Below are positions 53,969 to 64,000 of a stretch of 64,000 nucleotides of DNA, piece by piece (positions within the stretch are counted from its first letter, which is position 1; each line of letters starts with the position of its first letter). The position numbers were made by a program, and so were the translations under genes. The notes beneath the pieces were generated by a model. That model did no database searches and was not told the origin of the DNA. It saw only the letters and a program-made list of their open reading frames with translations. The stretch is from Natronospirillum operosum. GTDB taxonomy: Bacteria; Pseudomonadota; Gammaproteobacteria; Pseudomonadales; Natronospirillaceae. The stretch covers positions 1,322,868 through 1,386,867 of the forward strand of contig NZ_SRMF01000001.1 of NCBI RefSeq assembly GCF_004768465.1, in the 5' to 3' direction.

Positions 53969-54970
53969 ATGATTATCGGTTTTGTCACTCTGCCCCGCAC
54001 TCTGGCCACCGGCATTACGCTGCCCTGTGAAATGCTGCAGGCCGCCTCGCAACTGGCCCGGGCTCGACACAGGTCCGGCCCGACCCCGGTATTCCGCGTG
54101 CTGACCCAGGACGGACTCGGCGAACAGGTGGCCGGCGGCCTGCATCTGCGCGCCCAGGGTCGCTGGACTGACCTGAAAGTCTGTGACCATATTGTGGTAC
54201 CGCCATTGTGGGGCAACCCGCTGCCAATGCTCAACCGCTACCCGGATCTGATTGCCGAGCTGGCCCAGGCCGTCCGTCAGGGTATACCCGTTGTGGCCAC
54301 GGGTACCGGGGTCTGTCTGCTGGCCGAGAGCGGCATACTGGATCAGCGTGTGGCCACGACCCACTGGTACTATTTTTCCCGCTTTGCGCAGCGCTACCCG
54401 GACGTGCTGCTACGTCCCCGCCAGAGCATCACCTGGGATCGTGATATCTATTGTGCCGGCAGCGTCAATGCGCTGACCGACCTGGTGCTCTACTTTATCC
54501 GCACCTGGTATGACGAGGACATCATGGGCGTGATCGAGCGCCATTTCTCACACGAGGTCAGCCGCACCCTGAGCCAGCCCTACTACCGTCTGGGTGGCCT
54601 GCAACATGATGACGAGGATATTGTGGCCGCCCAGGCCTGGCTGCTGGAGCGGCTGGATCAGCCCTTTTCCCTGACTGAACTGAGCCGGGTCGTGGGACTG
54701 ACCCCTCGTACCCTGTCGCGCCGCTTCGTGCAGGCGACCGGAGAATCACCCAAGCAGTACTGGTTGCAACTGCGTCTGCTGCGTGCCGAGGAGATGCTGC
54801 GCGAGACCAATTTGAGCATTCAGGAAATCAGCAGCCTGCTGGGCTTCAGCGACCCGTCCTACTTTATCCGCCTGTTCCGGCAACGCGCCGGCATTACGCC
54901 CAATGACTATCGACGGGTGACCCGGGCCAAGCAATTCAGTGTGCACAGCAGAAGCGGTGCCGGGTCTTGA
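53969..54970 (+). CDS. GlxA-family AraC-type transcriptional regulator
   Basis: 333 residues. The N-terminal DJ-1/PfpI-like domain (IIGFVTLPRTLATGITLPCE; IPVVATGTGVCLLAESGILD) is followed by an AraC double helix-turn-helix domain (FSLTELSRVVGLTPRTLSRR; IQEISSLLGFSDPSYFIRLF). Target unknown; the neighbouring lactate permease is a candidate. A perfect TATAAT (53933-53938) precedes it, with no clear -35. Confidence 0.88.
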   Translation: MIIGFVTLPRTLATGITLPCEMLQAASQLARARHRSGPTPVFRVLTQDGLGEQVAGGLHLRAQGRWTDLKVCDHIVVPPLWGNPLPMLNRYPDLIAELAQAVRQGIPVVATGTGVCLLAESGILDQRVATTHWYYFSRFAQRYPDVLLRPRQSITWDRDIYCAGSVNALTDLVLYFIRTWYDEDIMGVIERHFSHEVSRTLSQPYYRLGGLQHDDEDIVAAQAWLLERLDQPFSLTELSRVVGLTPRTLSRRFVQATGESPKQYWLQLRLLRAEEMLRETNLSIQEISSLLGFSDPSYFIRLFRQRAGITPNDYRRVTRAKQFSVHSRSGAGS

Positions 54971-54980
54971 TGCAGATCAT
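54967..54980 (+). promoter_or_regulatory. FNR/ANR-like box upstream of lactate permease
   Basis: TTGATGCAGATCAT matches TTGATN4ATCAA in 9 of 10 positions. It overlaps the stop codon of the AraC-type gene. TATGGT (55002-55007) lies where the -10 would fall for an activator site at -41.5, and the lctP start is 28 bases beyond the predicted [15 protein letters not shown]. Confidence 0.55.
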
Positions 54981-55042
54981 GGCCTGATCTGTCTGATCTG
55001 CTATGGTCATCTCATGCCGGACTCTCTGGACAAGGATGCAAT

Positions 55043-56668
55043 ATGACTCTGCTGCAATTCATCACGGCCGCCATGCCTGTACTCAGCGTACTGCTGTTTC
55101 TGGTCATTCTGCGTCTGCCGGCTACCCGCGCCATGCCGCTGAGTCTGATTCTGTCTGCAGCCATGGCTCTGCTGATCTGGCGCATGCCGCTGCTGCAGGT
55201 GAGCGCTGCCGCCCTGGAAGGACTGGTAGTGGCGGCAACCATTCTCTGGATCATCTTCGGCGCCATTGTGCTGCTGAATGTGCTGCGGGCAACCGGAGCC
55301 CTGGATGCCATTCGCGCCGGCTTCAGCGGTGTGTCGCCGGACCGGCGTATACAACTGGTGATCATCGCCTGGCTGTTTGGTGCCTTTCTGGAAGGCGCCT
55401 CGGGGTTTGGCACGCCGGCCGCCATCGGCGCCCCGCTGCTGGTGGCGCTGGGCTTCACGCCACTGTCTGCGGTAGTACTGGCGCTGGTGGCCGACTCCAG
55501 CCCGGTGTCCTTCGGTGCGGTGGGCACACCGGTGATCGTGGGCATCGGCCAGGGCCTGCCTGGCGCCACGCCGGATCAGGTTCAGGCCATTGCCGTGCAG
55601 GCCATCAGCATCGACATTCTTGTCGCTTCGCTGTTGCCGCTGATCATGTGTGTCATGCTGACCCGGTTTTTCGCCACTGAATCCAAGTGGTGCTCCTGGC
55701 GCGCCGGGCTCGCTGTCTGGCCTTTTGCGCTGGCCGCTGGCCTGGCGTTTACGGTGCCCGCCTGGCTGGTAGCCCGCTTTCTGGGGCCCGAGTTCCCGTC
55801 CATCATCGGCGGCCTGAGCGGCCTGGCGCTGATGACCCTGTGCGCGCGCCGGGGTTGGCTGCAGCCGCGCACGCCCTGGTATTTTTCGGATGCGGATCGG
55901 GATCGAACTCTGGAACTGACGCCGACTGATGAGCAACCCCTGTCACTGGTACGGGCCTGGATGCCCTATCTGCTGGTGGCGGCCCTGCTGATTGTCACCC
56001 GGCTGACCATTCTGCCACTGCAGGGTTGGCTGAGTGGGGTCACGCTGGAATGGCGGCAGATTCTGGGCACCGACATTTCGGCTTCTATGGCGCCGCTGTA
56101 CCTGCCGGGCACCCTGTTTCTGCTGACGGCTCTTGCCGGCGCCTGGCTGCAGCGGCAGTCAGTCCAACCCTGGTTCAGTGCCATCAGGACCACGGCGCGC
56201 TCGCTGGGTCCCTCGGTGATTGCGCTGGCCACGGCAGTGCCCATGGTGCGGATCTTCCTGCAATCCGATCTCAATGCGGCCGGTCTGCAGTCCATGCCAC
56301 TGGAACTGGCGACCCTGGCGGCCGGCGGTCTGGCCGATCAATGGCTGTGGGCGGCGCCCTTTGTCGGCGCCCTGGGGTCGTTCATTGCCGGCTCGGCGAC
56401 CTTCTCCAACATGATGTTTGCCTCCTTCCAGCAGTCGGTCGCCGTGCAGACCGGACTGCCTGAAACCCTGGTTCTGGCCCTGCAACTGCTGGGCGCCAAT
56501 GCCGGCAACATGATCTGCGTGGTCAATGTTGTCGCCGCGGCCAGTGTGGTCAACCTGGTGGGCCGCGAAGGCGATATCATTCGCTATACCCTCCTGCCAA
56601 TGCTGTACTACGCGCTGGCTGCCGGTGCCGTGGCCACGGCGCTGCTGGCCTGGTGGCCGACGTTCTGA
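55043..56668 (+). CDS. lctP: L-lactate permease (LctP/LldP family)
   Basis: 541 residues, about a dozen membrane helices. The signature [20 protein letters not shown], and [17 protein letters not shown], are typical of the family, as is [20 protein letters not shown]. Imports lactate (and often glycolate) with protons. The stop abuts the convergent dehydrogenase stop with no space between. Confidence 0.94.
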   Translation: MTLLQFITAAMPVLSVLLFLVILRLPATRAMPLSLILSAAMALLIWRMPLLQVSAAALEGLVVAATILWIIFGAIVLLNVLRATGALDAIRAGFSGVSPDRRIQLVIIAWLFGAFLEGASGFGTPAAIGAPLLVALGFTPLSAVVLALVADSSPVSFGAVGTPVIVGIGQGLPGATPDQVQAIAVQAISIDILVASLLPLIMCVMLTRFFATESKWCSWRAGLAVWPFALAAGLAFTVPAWLVARFLGPEFPSIIGGLSGLALMTLCARRGWLQPRTPWYFSDADRDRTLELTPTDEQPLSLVRAWMPYLLVAALLIVTRLTILPLQGWLSGVTLEWRQILGTDISASMAPLYLPGTLFLLTALAGAWLQRQSVQPWFSAIRTTARSLGPSVIALATAVPMVRIFLQSDLNAAGLQSMPLELATLAAGGLADQWLWAAPFVGALGSFIAGSATFSNMMFASFQQSVAVQTGLPETLVLALQLLGANAGNMICVVNVVAAASVVNLVGREGDIIRYTLLPMLYYALAAGAVATALLAWWPTF

Positions 56669-57616
56669 TCAGTAGCCGCGCGCCAGATCGACCCTGTTGC
56701 GCAGGGGCTCTCCCGCCAGATAACGGTCCAGGTTGTCGCGAAAGATCGGCAGCACCCAGTCGGGCCGGCTCAGCGCCGCCACGTGCGGCGTCACGGTAAT
56801 CTGCGGATGATGCCAGAACGGATGCGCCTGCGGCAGCGGTTCGTCCCGGAACACATCGAGTACCGCCCGGCGTCCCGGCTCCGCATTCAGGGCCGCCAGC
56901 AGGTCATCATCGACCAGGGTTTCACCCCGACCGGTGTTGATAAAGATGGCATTCGGCGCCAACCGGTGCAGAAAGTCGGCATTGACGCTGTCTTCCGTGT
57001 CGGGCGTGCGGGGCAGTGTATTGACCACCACCCGGTAGTCACCCAGAGCAGCCGGCGGCGCTGGCCAGGCTGATACCCGGGCAAACGGAGCCTTGGGCTC
57101 GCCACTGCGACTGAGCCCGTCGACGCGGGCGAACCAGGGCGTCAGCCGTTCAGCCACCACCTGGCCGATGGCACCGGTACCCAGTATCAGGCAGGCCGAC
57201 TCGCTGATGGAGTCGTAATCCTGCCATTGCCAGTCCTGCGCTTTCTGGTATTCATGAAACTCCGTGATCATGCGGGTGATGTTCAGCACATGACCCAGGA
57301 TGTATTCGGCGATATGCGGGCCTGCAATATCCCGGGTGTTGGTTACCAGCAGGTCGGAATGGAAGCGATCCCGGTGCGGCAACAGGGCGTCCACACCTGA
57401 GTAGCTGGTATGGAACCAGCGGATACTGGGCAGTCTGGGCAGCCAGTGCGCCCCTTCCGGGGTATCACCAAAAAGTATTTCGGCTGTTCCGGCGCGCGCC
57501 TCGAAGTCTGGATCATCGTCAAAAACCAGTTCGGTCGGCCAGTCTGACTGGGCCTCCAGCAGGGCCCTCCACTGTTCACGGCGATGGCTGGTCACGGCAA
57601 TCAGTTTTCTGCTCAT
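56669..57616 (-). CDS. D-2-hydroxyacid dehydrogenase (GhrA-like glyoxylate/hydroxypyruvate reductase)
   Basis: 315 residues. NAD(P)-binding LILGTGAIGQVVAERLTPWF, active-site region FINTGRGETLVDDDLLAALN and catalytic His in TVTPHVAAL. Length and pattern fit the GhrA branch. Substrate cannot be settled; proximity to lactate permease is suggestive only. Confidence 0.86.
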   Translation of the reverse strand: MSRKLIAVTSHRREQWRALLEAQSDWPTELVFDDDPDFEARAGTAEILFGDTPEGAHWLPRLPSIRWFHTSYSGVDALLPHRDRFHSDLLVTNTRDIAGPHIAEYILGHVLNITRMITEFHEYQKAQDWQWQDYDSISESACLILGTGAIGQVVAERLTPWFARVDGLSRSGEPKAPFARVSAWPAPPAALGDYRVVVNTLPRTPDTEDSVNADFLHRLAPNAIFINTGRGETLVDDDLLAALNAEPGRRAVLDVFRDEPLPQAHPFWHHPQITVTPHVAALSRPDWVLPIFRDNLDRYLAGEPLRNRVDLARGY

Positions 57617-57752
57617 GCATGCTCCTGTGTTCTGTGCTCAATTAGTCGCCACAATGCTGGCGGAGCAAGGGGTTTTGCGGGTATCTTAACACCTATAGGG
57701 ATACGTCAGGCATACACCGCGACCGCCTGGCCCACAACCGGATTGGTGCCTC

Positions 57753-58763
57753 GTGTCTACACAGATGCTCATTACAGCCCTGGCAGCACTTTTTCTGACC
57801 ACACTCGTGGTCGCCGTCTGGCTCTGGCTGCGCCTGCGCAACCAGCGCCGCACCCTGAACCAGTTCCGCCACCTGGCGGACAGCGCCCACGATTTCATCT
57901 GGATTATCGATGTCGCAGGTCGTTTTCGTTATGTGAACCCATCGGTGGAGGCCATGCTGGGCTATCGCCCGGAGGAAATCATCGGTCAGCCGCTGGATAC
58001 AGTGGCCTCCAGAGGTTCGGCCTCTGCCTCTTACGAGGAAATCCGGCATGTCCTGCAGACCCGGGAATTGCGCTTTCCACGTACGGAACTCAAGTATATT
58101 CGCAAGGATGGCAGCAGCCTGTGGGTCGAGGTGATGGTCAACCTGCAGCGGGATGAGCGCGGACGCATTCTGGGCTTCTACGGCATCGCGCGTGATATCG
58201 ACGAGCAGCACAAGATGCGCAGCCAGATGTATCATCTGGCGCATCATGACAACCTGACAGATCTGCCCAATCGCATCCTGTTCTTTGATCGCATGGAATC
58301 TGCCCTCTCCAGGGGGCGCCGCCATGGCATGAAGGTCGCCCTGCTCTATCTGGACCTGGATGACTTCAAGCGGGTGAACGACCATGCCGGCCATCAGGAA
58401 GGTGACCAGGTGCTGCAACTGATTGCACGCCGATTGCAGGAATCACTGCGCGAGGAGGATTCCATCGCCCGTATCGGTGGTGACGAGTTTGCCGCCATCA
58501 TAGAGCACATGCAGGCGGAAACCGATCTGGACAGTATCATCGGCAAACTGGAAGCGGCGGTAACGCGCCCCGTGGTCACCGACAGGCACACGCATCATGT
58601 CGGGGTCAGCATCGGCCGCGTTATCATCGACCCTGATGCAGAGCGTCAGCACAAACCACTGTCGGTGGACCAGTGGCTGGCCGCAGCCGACCATGACATG
58701 TACAGGCGCAAACGCGAGCGGGCACCCCGCCCTGAAGCGTCTGCCGGATCACAGGATCACTGA
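57753..58763 (+). CDS. PAS-GGDEF diguanylate cyclase
   Basis: 336 residues: one N-terminal membrane helix (LITALAALFLTTLVVAVWLW), a PAS domain with PAC (about 40-155; FIWIIDVAGRFRYVNPSVEA), then a GGDEF domain with intact GGDEF at 242-246 and an inhibitory RxxD (REED) five residues before it. An active, product-inhibited c-di-GMP synthase is predicted. Start may be GTG 57753 or ATG 57765. Its product could affect FleQ, but no direct link is shown. Confidence 0.9.
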   Translation: MSTQMLITALAALFLTTLVVAVWLWLRLRNQRRTLNQFRHLADSAHDFIWIIDVAGRFRYVNPSVEAMLGYRPEEIIGQPLDTVASRGSASASYEEIRHVLQTRELRFPRTELKYIRKDGSSLWVEVMVNLQRDERGRILGFYGIARDIDEQHKMRSQMYHLAHHDNLTDLPNRILFFDRMESALSRGRRHGMKVALLYLDLDDFKRVNDHAGHQEGDQVLQLIARRLQESLREEDSIARIGGDEFAAIIEHMQAETDLDSIIGKLEAAVTRPVVTDRHTHHVGVSIGRVIIDPDAERQHKPLSVDQWLAAADHDMYRRKRERAPRPEASAGSQDH

Positions 58764-58764
58764 G

Positions 58765-59214
58765 ATGAAACACTTGCATCGCTGGCTGGCCCTGACCCTG
58801 GTTCCTGCCCTGCTGTTGCTGGCAGCCTGCGGCAGCATGGCCAGCTCCGACGGCCGATCCGATCAGGGACTGACCGGCGACTGGGCACTGATCGAAGTGC
58901 AGCACGGTACTCTGCGCTTCAGCCTGGGCGACAGCCGACCGCCTTTTACCCTGCGTCTGCATGCCGATGGGCGGGCCGACGGTCAGGTGGCCTGCAACCG
59001 CTGGCGGGGAGAGGCCAGAGTGAGTACCGGCTGGCTGCGCCTGGAGCGGGCGGCGGCGGATCGGGCCCAGTGCCGGATCAGCGACCCGCGGATTACCGCC
59101 CTGGAACGTCGCTACCTGTCCGCCCTGCGCTCCAACAACGGCTACCGCCTTGATGGCGATCGACTCATTCTGCAGAACACCCAGGGCGAGATCTGGACCT
59201 ACCAGCGTCAGTGA
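58765..59214 (+). CDS. META/HslJ-domain lipoprotein
   Basis: 149 residues with lipobox LLLAAC and a META domain (LTGDWALIEVQHGTLRF; ADGRADGQVACNRWRGEARV). Similar to HslJ, an outer-membrane lipoprotein of uncertain role in heat or novobiocin tolerance. ATG 58765 directly follows the GGDEF gene stop, so they are co-transcribed. Its last bases overlap the convergent GMC gene. Confidence 0.88.
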   Translation: MKHLHRWLALTLVPALLLLAACGSMASSDGRSDQGLTGDWALIEVQHGTLRFSLGDSRPPFTLRLHADGRADGQVACNRWRGEARVSTGWLRLERAAADRAQCRISDPRITALERRYLSALRSNNGYRLDGDRLILQNTQGEIWTYQRQ

Positions 59215-60917
59215 TCGCCCCGGGCCCAGCGCAGGGCCGCCGGCGCGTCGGCCGGCACCACCGGTGAATGCGGCGCCACCGGCGACAGCCTGCGGTAGGG
59301 CTCACCCGGAGCCGGCCTGGGGTCGACCTCACCCCTGTTGGGCCAGAAAGACAGCGCCCGTTCGGCCTGAGCGGTAATCGTCAGCGAGGGATTCACGCCC
59401 AGATTGGCCGATATCGCAGCGCCGTCGACCACATGCAGATTAGGGTAGCCATGGACACGGTGATAGGGGTCGATGACACCGGTTTCACGACCTTCCCCGA
59501 TCACCGCACCGCCAAGAATATGCGCCGTCATGGGCACATTGAACAGATCACCCCAGGACCCCAGCGGGATACCGCCCATCTTTCGGGCCAACCTGCGCAC
59601 TGCGTCGTGCCCGGCCGGAATCCAGCTCGGATTGGGTTTGCCATGGCCCTGGCGTGATGTCAGGCGCCGTCCCAGCAGGCCCCTCTTCAGGTAGCACGTC
59701 AGCGAATTGTCCAGCGGTTGCATGACCAATGCGATCACCGACTGTTCTGACCAGCGGCGCAGGATCAGATTGCGCAGCTGCCCCACCGGGTGGCGGCACC
59801 ACTCCCGCACCCAGCCGCTGAATCGCCAGCGATCACCGTCGGCCAGGGCTGTGGTCAGCAGGCCCATGAAGTTGCTGCCGCGACCGTAACGTACCGGCTC
59901 AATATGGGTGTCCGGGGTGGGATGAAACGAAGAGGTGATGGCCACCCCGCGCGTATAATCGACCCCCTTGCGAAAGGTTCTGGCGCCGATAATGGCTTCG
60001 GAATTGGTCCGTGTCAGTTCCCCCAGCCGGGGGGACAGTGACGGCAAGTGGCCGGCAGCCTGCATGCGATGCAGCAGGCGCTGGGTACCCAGGGTTCCGG
60101 CCGCCAGTATCACATCCGCCGCCACAAAGCGCTGACGGCGGCGCAGACGCGTCAACGGGGCACCACTGCGACGGGCCTCGATGCTGATGCGGCCATCGGC
60201 CAGGTGCCGGATGGCCTGCACTTCCATGCGATCCAGCACTCGGGCGCCGGCCTGTTCAGCCAGATAGAGGTAGTTGGTCAGCAGCGTGTTCTTGGCGCCA
60301 TGGCGGCATCCGGTCATGCATTCGCCACACTCGATGCACCCCGTGCGCTCCGGTCCCTTGCCCCCGAAATAGGGGTCTGCGGTGCGCTGTCCCGGGGCTC
60401 CGAACCAGACCCCCACCGGTGTGGACCGAAAGGTATCCGCCACACCCATCTCCTCGGCCACGGCCAGCATGGCCTCATCAGAGGGCGTGCGGGTCGGGTT
60501 GGTGGTCACACCCAGCATACGTCTGGCCTGATCGTAATGAGGTGCGAGTTCCTGCTGCCAGTCGGTGATATGGCGCCACTGCAGGTCCTGATAGAAGGGT
60601 GCTGGAGGTTCGTACAGAGTATTGGCGTACACCAGTGAACCACCGCCGACGCCCGCTCCGGACAGAATGAAGGCATTGCGCAGCAGCGTCAGCCGCTGAA
60701 TACCCAGGCAACCCAGCCAGGGTGCCCACAGGAAGGAGCGGAGCTGCCAGGAGGTTCTCGGCAGCGAGCGCTCGTCAAAACGCCGACCGGCCTCCAGTAC
60801 CAGCACCCGATACCCTTTTTCCACCAGACGGAGTGCAGCCACGCTGCCACCGAAACCACTGCCGACAATGACGACATCATAGTCTGACTGCCCTGCACCA
60901 CCCTGCTCATCTGCCAT
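59208..60917 (-). CDS. GMC-family FAD oxidoreductase (cholesterol-oxidase-like)
   Basis: 569 residues. FAD-binding VVIVGSGFGGSVAALRL, then GAGVGGGSLVYANTLYEPP, and C-terminal NLHVVDGAAISANLGVNPSL, TITAQAERALSFW. A cysteine cluster TGCIECGECMTGCRHGAKNT near residue 195 is shared with the ChoD-like branch. The substrate is probably a sterol-like or long-chain alcohol, but this is not shown. ATG 60917 is chosen over GTG 60947 for its ribosome-binding site. Confidence 0.87.
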   Translation of the reverse strand: MADEQGGAGQSDYDVVIVGSGFGGSVAALRLVEKGYRVLVLEAGRRFDERSLPRTSWQLRSFLWAPWLGCLGIQRLTLLRNAFILSGAGVGGGSLVYANTLYEPPAPFYQDLQWRHITDWQQELAPHYDQARRMLGVTTNPTRTPSDEAMLAVAEEMGVADTFRSTPVGVWFGAPGQRTADPYFGGKGPERTGCIECGECMTGCRHGAKNTLLTNYLYLAEQAGARVLDRMEVQAIRHLADGRISIEARRSGAPLTRLRRRQRFVAADVILAAGTLGTQRLLHRMQAAGHLPSLSPRLGELTRTNSEAIIGARTFRKGVDYTRGVAITSSFHPTPDTHIEPVRYGRGSNFMGLLTTALADGDRWRFSGWVREWCRHPVGQLRNLILRRWSEQSVIALVMQPLDNSLTCYLKRGLLGRRLTSRQGHGKPNPSWIPAGHDAVRRLARKMGGIPLGSWGDLFNVPMTAHILGGAVIGEGRETGVIDPYHRVHGYPNLHVVDGAAISANLGVNPSLTITAQAERALSFWPNRGEVDPRPAPGEPYRRLSPVAPHSPVVPADAPAALRWARGDH

Positions 60918-60983
60918 AGCCACCTGTCCTGCCTGTTGACCTGTCACTCCAAGCTAGCGGAAAAAATGCCGCAGTGACAGATG

Positions 60984-61017
60984 CAGAAACAAAAACAGCG
61001 CCCCGGAGGGCGCTGTT
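60984..61017 (-). terminator. Terminator after katG
   Basis: Minus-strand stem CAGCGCCC/GGGCGCTG followed by TTTTTGTTTCT, about 50 bases after the katG stop. Confidence 0.85.
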
Positions 61018-61065
61018 GCAACCAATTGCCCGGTCTGCACCGGCAGACCGGGCAGCCGGCAGTGA

Positions 61066-63526
<2,461 letters not shown>

Positions 63527-63571
63527 AGTTGATTGAACAGCACTGCCTGCGGGGGTTGTGCTGGTGTCACT

Positions 63572-63692
63572 CATCGCGCACGGGGTGCGCTCCCACGGCA
63601 GGAGGCCAGCCCCTGGCCGATGCTGAGGTGGCTGGGGTCACTCATCGCGCACGGGGTGCGCTCCCACGGTAGGAGGCCAGCCCCTGGCCGAT
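63572..63692 (+). repeat. Two direct 50-bp REP units (third partial copy at 63847)
   Basis: Units at 63572-63621 and 63643-63692, period 71, each start CATCGCGCACGGGGTGCGC and end GGCCAGCCCCTGGCCGAT, containing two hairpins (GCGCAC/GTGCGC and GGCCAG/CTGGCC). A partial third copy lies at 63847-63888. They differ from the GTAG family elsewhere. The gap 63295-63940 otherwise holds the katG leader and element C. Confidence 0.85.
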
Positions 63693-63723
63693 TTTTGGGG
63701 TGGCTGGATCCGCCTGATGGCGG

Positions 63724-63815
63724 GGTGCACTGACCGCAGACACGCAAAAACCGTCATCCCTGACAGCTCGAGCACGGCCGTCCCTGGCCGTGCACGGTCT
63801 GCGGTTCAGTACACC
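63724..63815 (-). repeat. Composite hairpin element, copy C
   Basis: Outer arms 63724-63741 and 63797-63815 pair almost perfectly (one bulge, one mismatch) and share the TGACCGCAGAC core with copy A. The inner 8-bp stem GCACGGCC/GGCCGTGC (63772-63779, 63786-63793) is unrelated in sequence to that of A and B but keeps the AGGGAC loop on the minus strand. The second hairpin has GTC/GAC in place of GGC/GCC, again closing AGGGAT. Confidence 0.85.
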
Positions 63816-63894
63816 ACCGCCCGGCGGTCGCGCCATCAGCGCCGCCCATCGCGCACGGGGTGCGCTCCCACGGCAGGGGGCCAGCCCCCAAAAC

Positions 63895-63921
63895 CAAAAA
63901 ACCCGGCACGAGGGCCGGGTT
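63895..63921 (-). terminator. rRNA operon terminator
   Basis: Minus-strand stem ACCCGGC/GCCGGGT followed by T6, about 20 bases after the 5S rRNA end. Confidence 0.9.
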
Positions 63922-63940
63922 GGTGGGGTCTTCTGTTAGG

Positions 63941-64000
63941 CGCTTGACGATGACCTACTCTCACATGGGGATACCCCACACTACCATCGGCGATGCGCTG
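63941..64000 (-). rRNA. rrf: 5S rRNA, 3' part (cut by window edge)
   Basis: Minus strand GCCGATGGTAGTGTGGGG, then CCCCATGTGAGAGTAGG and TCATCG are the universal 3' half of gammaproteobacterial 5S rRNA. The 5' half and the rest of the rRNA operon lie to the right of the window. The exact 3' end is uncertain by a few bases. Confidence 0.93.

Noticed and set aside
63533..63947. Small open frames near the right edge
   Set aside because: They are translations of REP units and of element C, repeated in several frames, without coding features.

Overview
The window is a chromosomal segment of a motile, Gram-negative gammaproteobacterium. Several conserved blocks point to the Pseudomonadales/Oceanospirillales side of the class: fleQ next to fliS-fliT, flgA divergent from cheV-cheR-flgB...L followed by flgMN, DUF2066-hda facing purM-purN-DUF3108, finR divergent from fpr, tRNA-Val upstream of thrS-infC-rpmI-rplT, and a FabY-type ketoacyl synthase. 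Many secreted proteins are very acidic, which fits a marine or moderately halophilic lifestyle, but this is only an inference. I cannot name the genus.

Layout. 1-1014 holds the start of fleQ and fliT-fliS (minus strand). 1315-5998 (plus) holds a TPR methyltransferase and a YjgN/M48 protease pair. 6410-9946 (minus) holds a TraF-like outer-membrane protein and an M23 endopeptidase, separated by repeat-rich DNA. 10155-28368 (minus) is the flagellar rod/hook cluster flgL-K-J-I-H-G-F-E-D-C-B with cheR and cheV. 28501-31759 (plus) is flgA-flgM-flgN plus a membrane-anchored coiled-coil protein. 31764-38698 holds an ABC exporter, a degenerate exonuclease-like protein, hda, a DUF2066 protein and purM-purN. 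38720-49124 is housekeeping and stress DNA: ldhA, a DegV protein, an unusual SppA, finR/fpr, dps, a lipoprotein, a sugar dehydrogenase and ribosomal proteins. 49232-57616 holds infC, thrS, tRNA-Val, fabY, an AraC-type regulator, the lactate permease and a hydroxyacid dehydrogenase. 57753-63294 holds a diguanylate cyclase, a META lipoprotein, a GMC oxidoreductase and katG. The right edge enters an rRNA operon from its 3' end (5S rRNA, minus strand).

How it fits together. The flagellar genes carry sequence-level evidence of the usual hierarchy: sigma-54-like -24/-12 elements before flgA, flgB and flgF, and a very good FliA (sigma-28) promoter before flgM. The hook protein is a giant (1573 aa): about 1000 extra residues made of roughly eight alpha/beta modules that look like the flagellin hook IN motif. 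FlgK is also enlarged. FNR/ANR-like boxes lie before both ldhA and the lactate permease, suggesting shared oxygen control of lactate metabolism. An OxyR-like site lies before katG.

The most unusual signal is in the intergenic DNA. A dispersed element occurs four times (near 6030, 8360, 15790 and 63725). Its outer and inner stems differ between copies but stay self-complementary, and its hairpin loops stay AGGGA(C/T). The stems are mixed and matched between copies. The loops resemble CsrA/RsmA binding hairpins. The elements sit beside GTAG-headed REP hairpins, the type mobilised by RAYT transposases. I regard this element family as the best candidate for an undescribed structured system.
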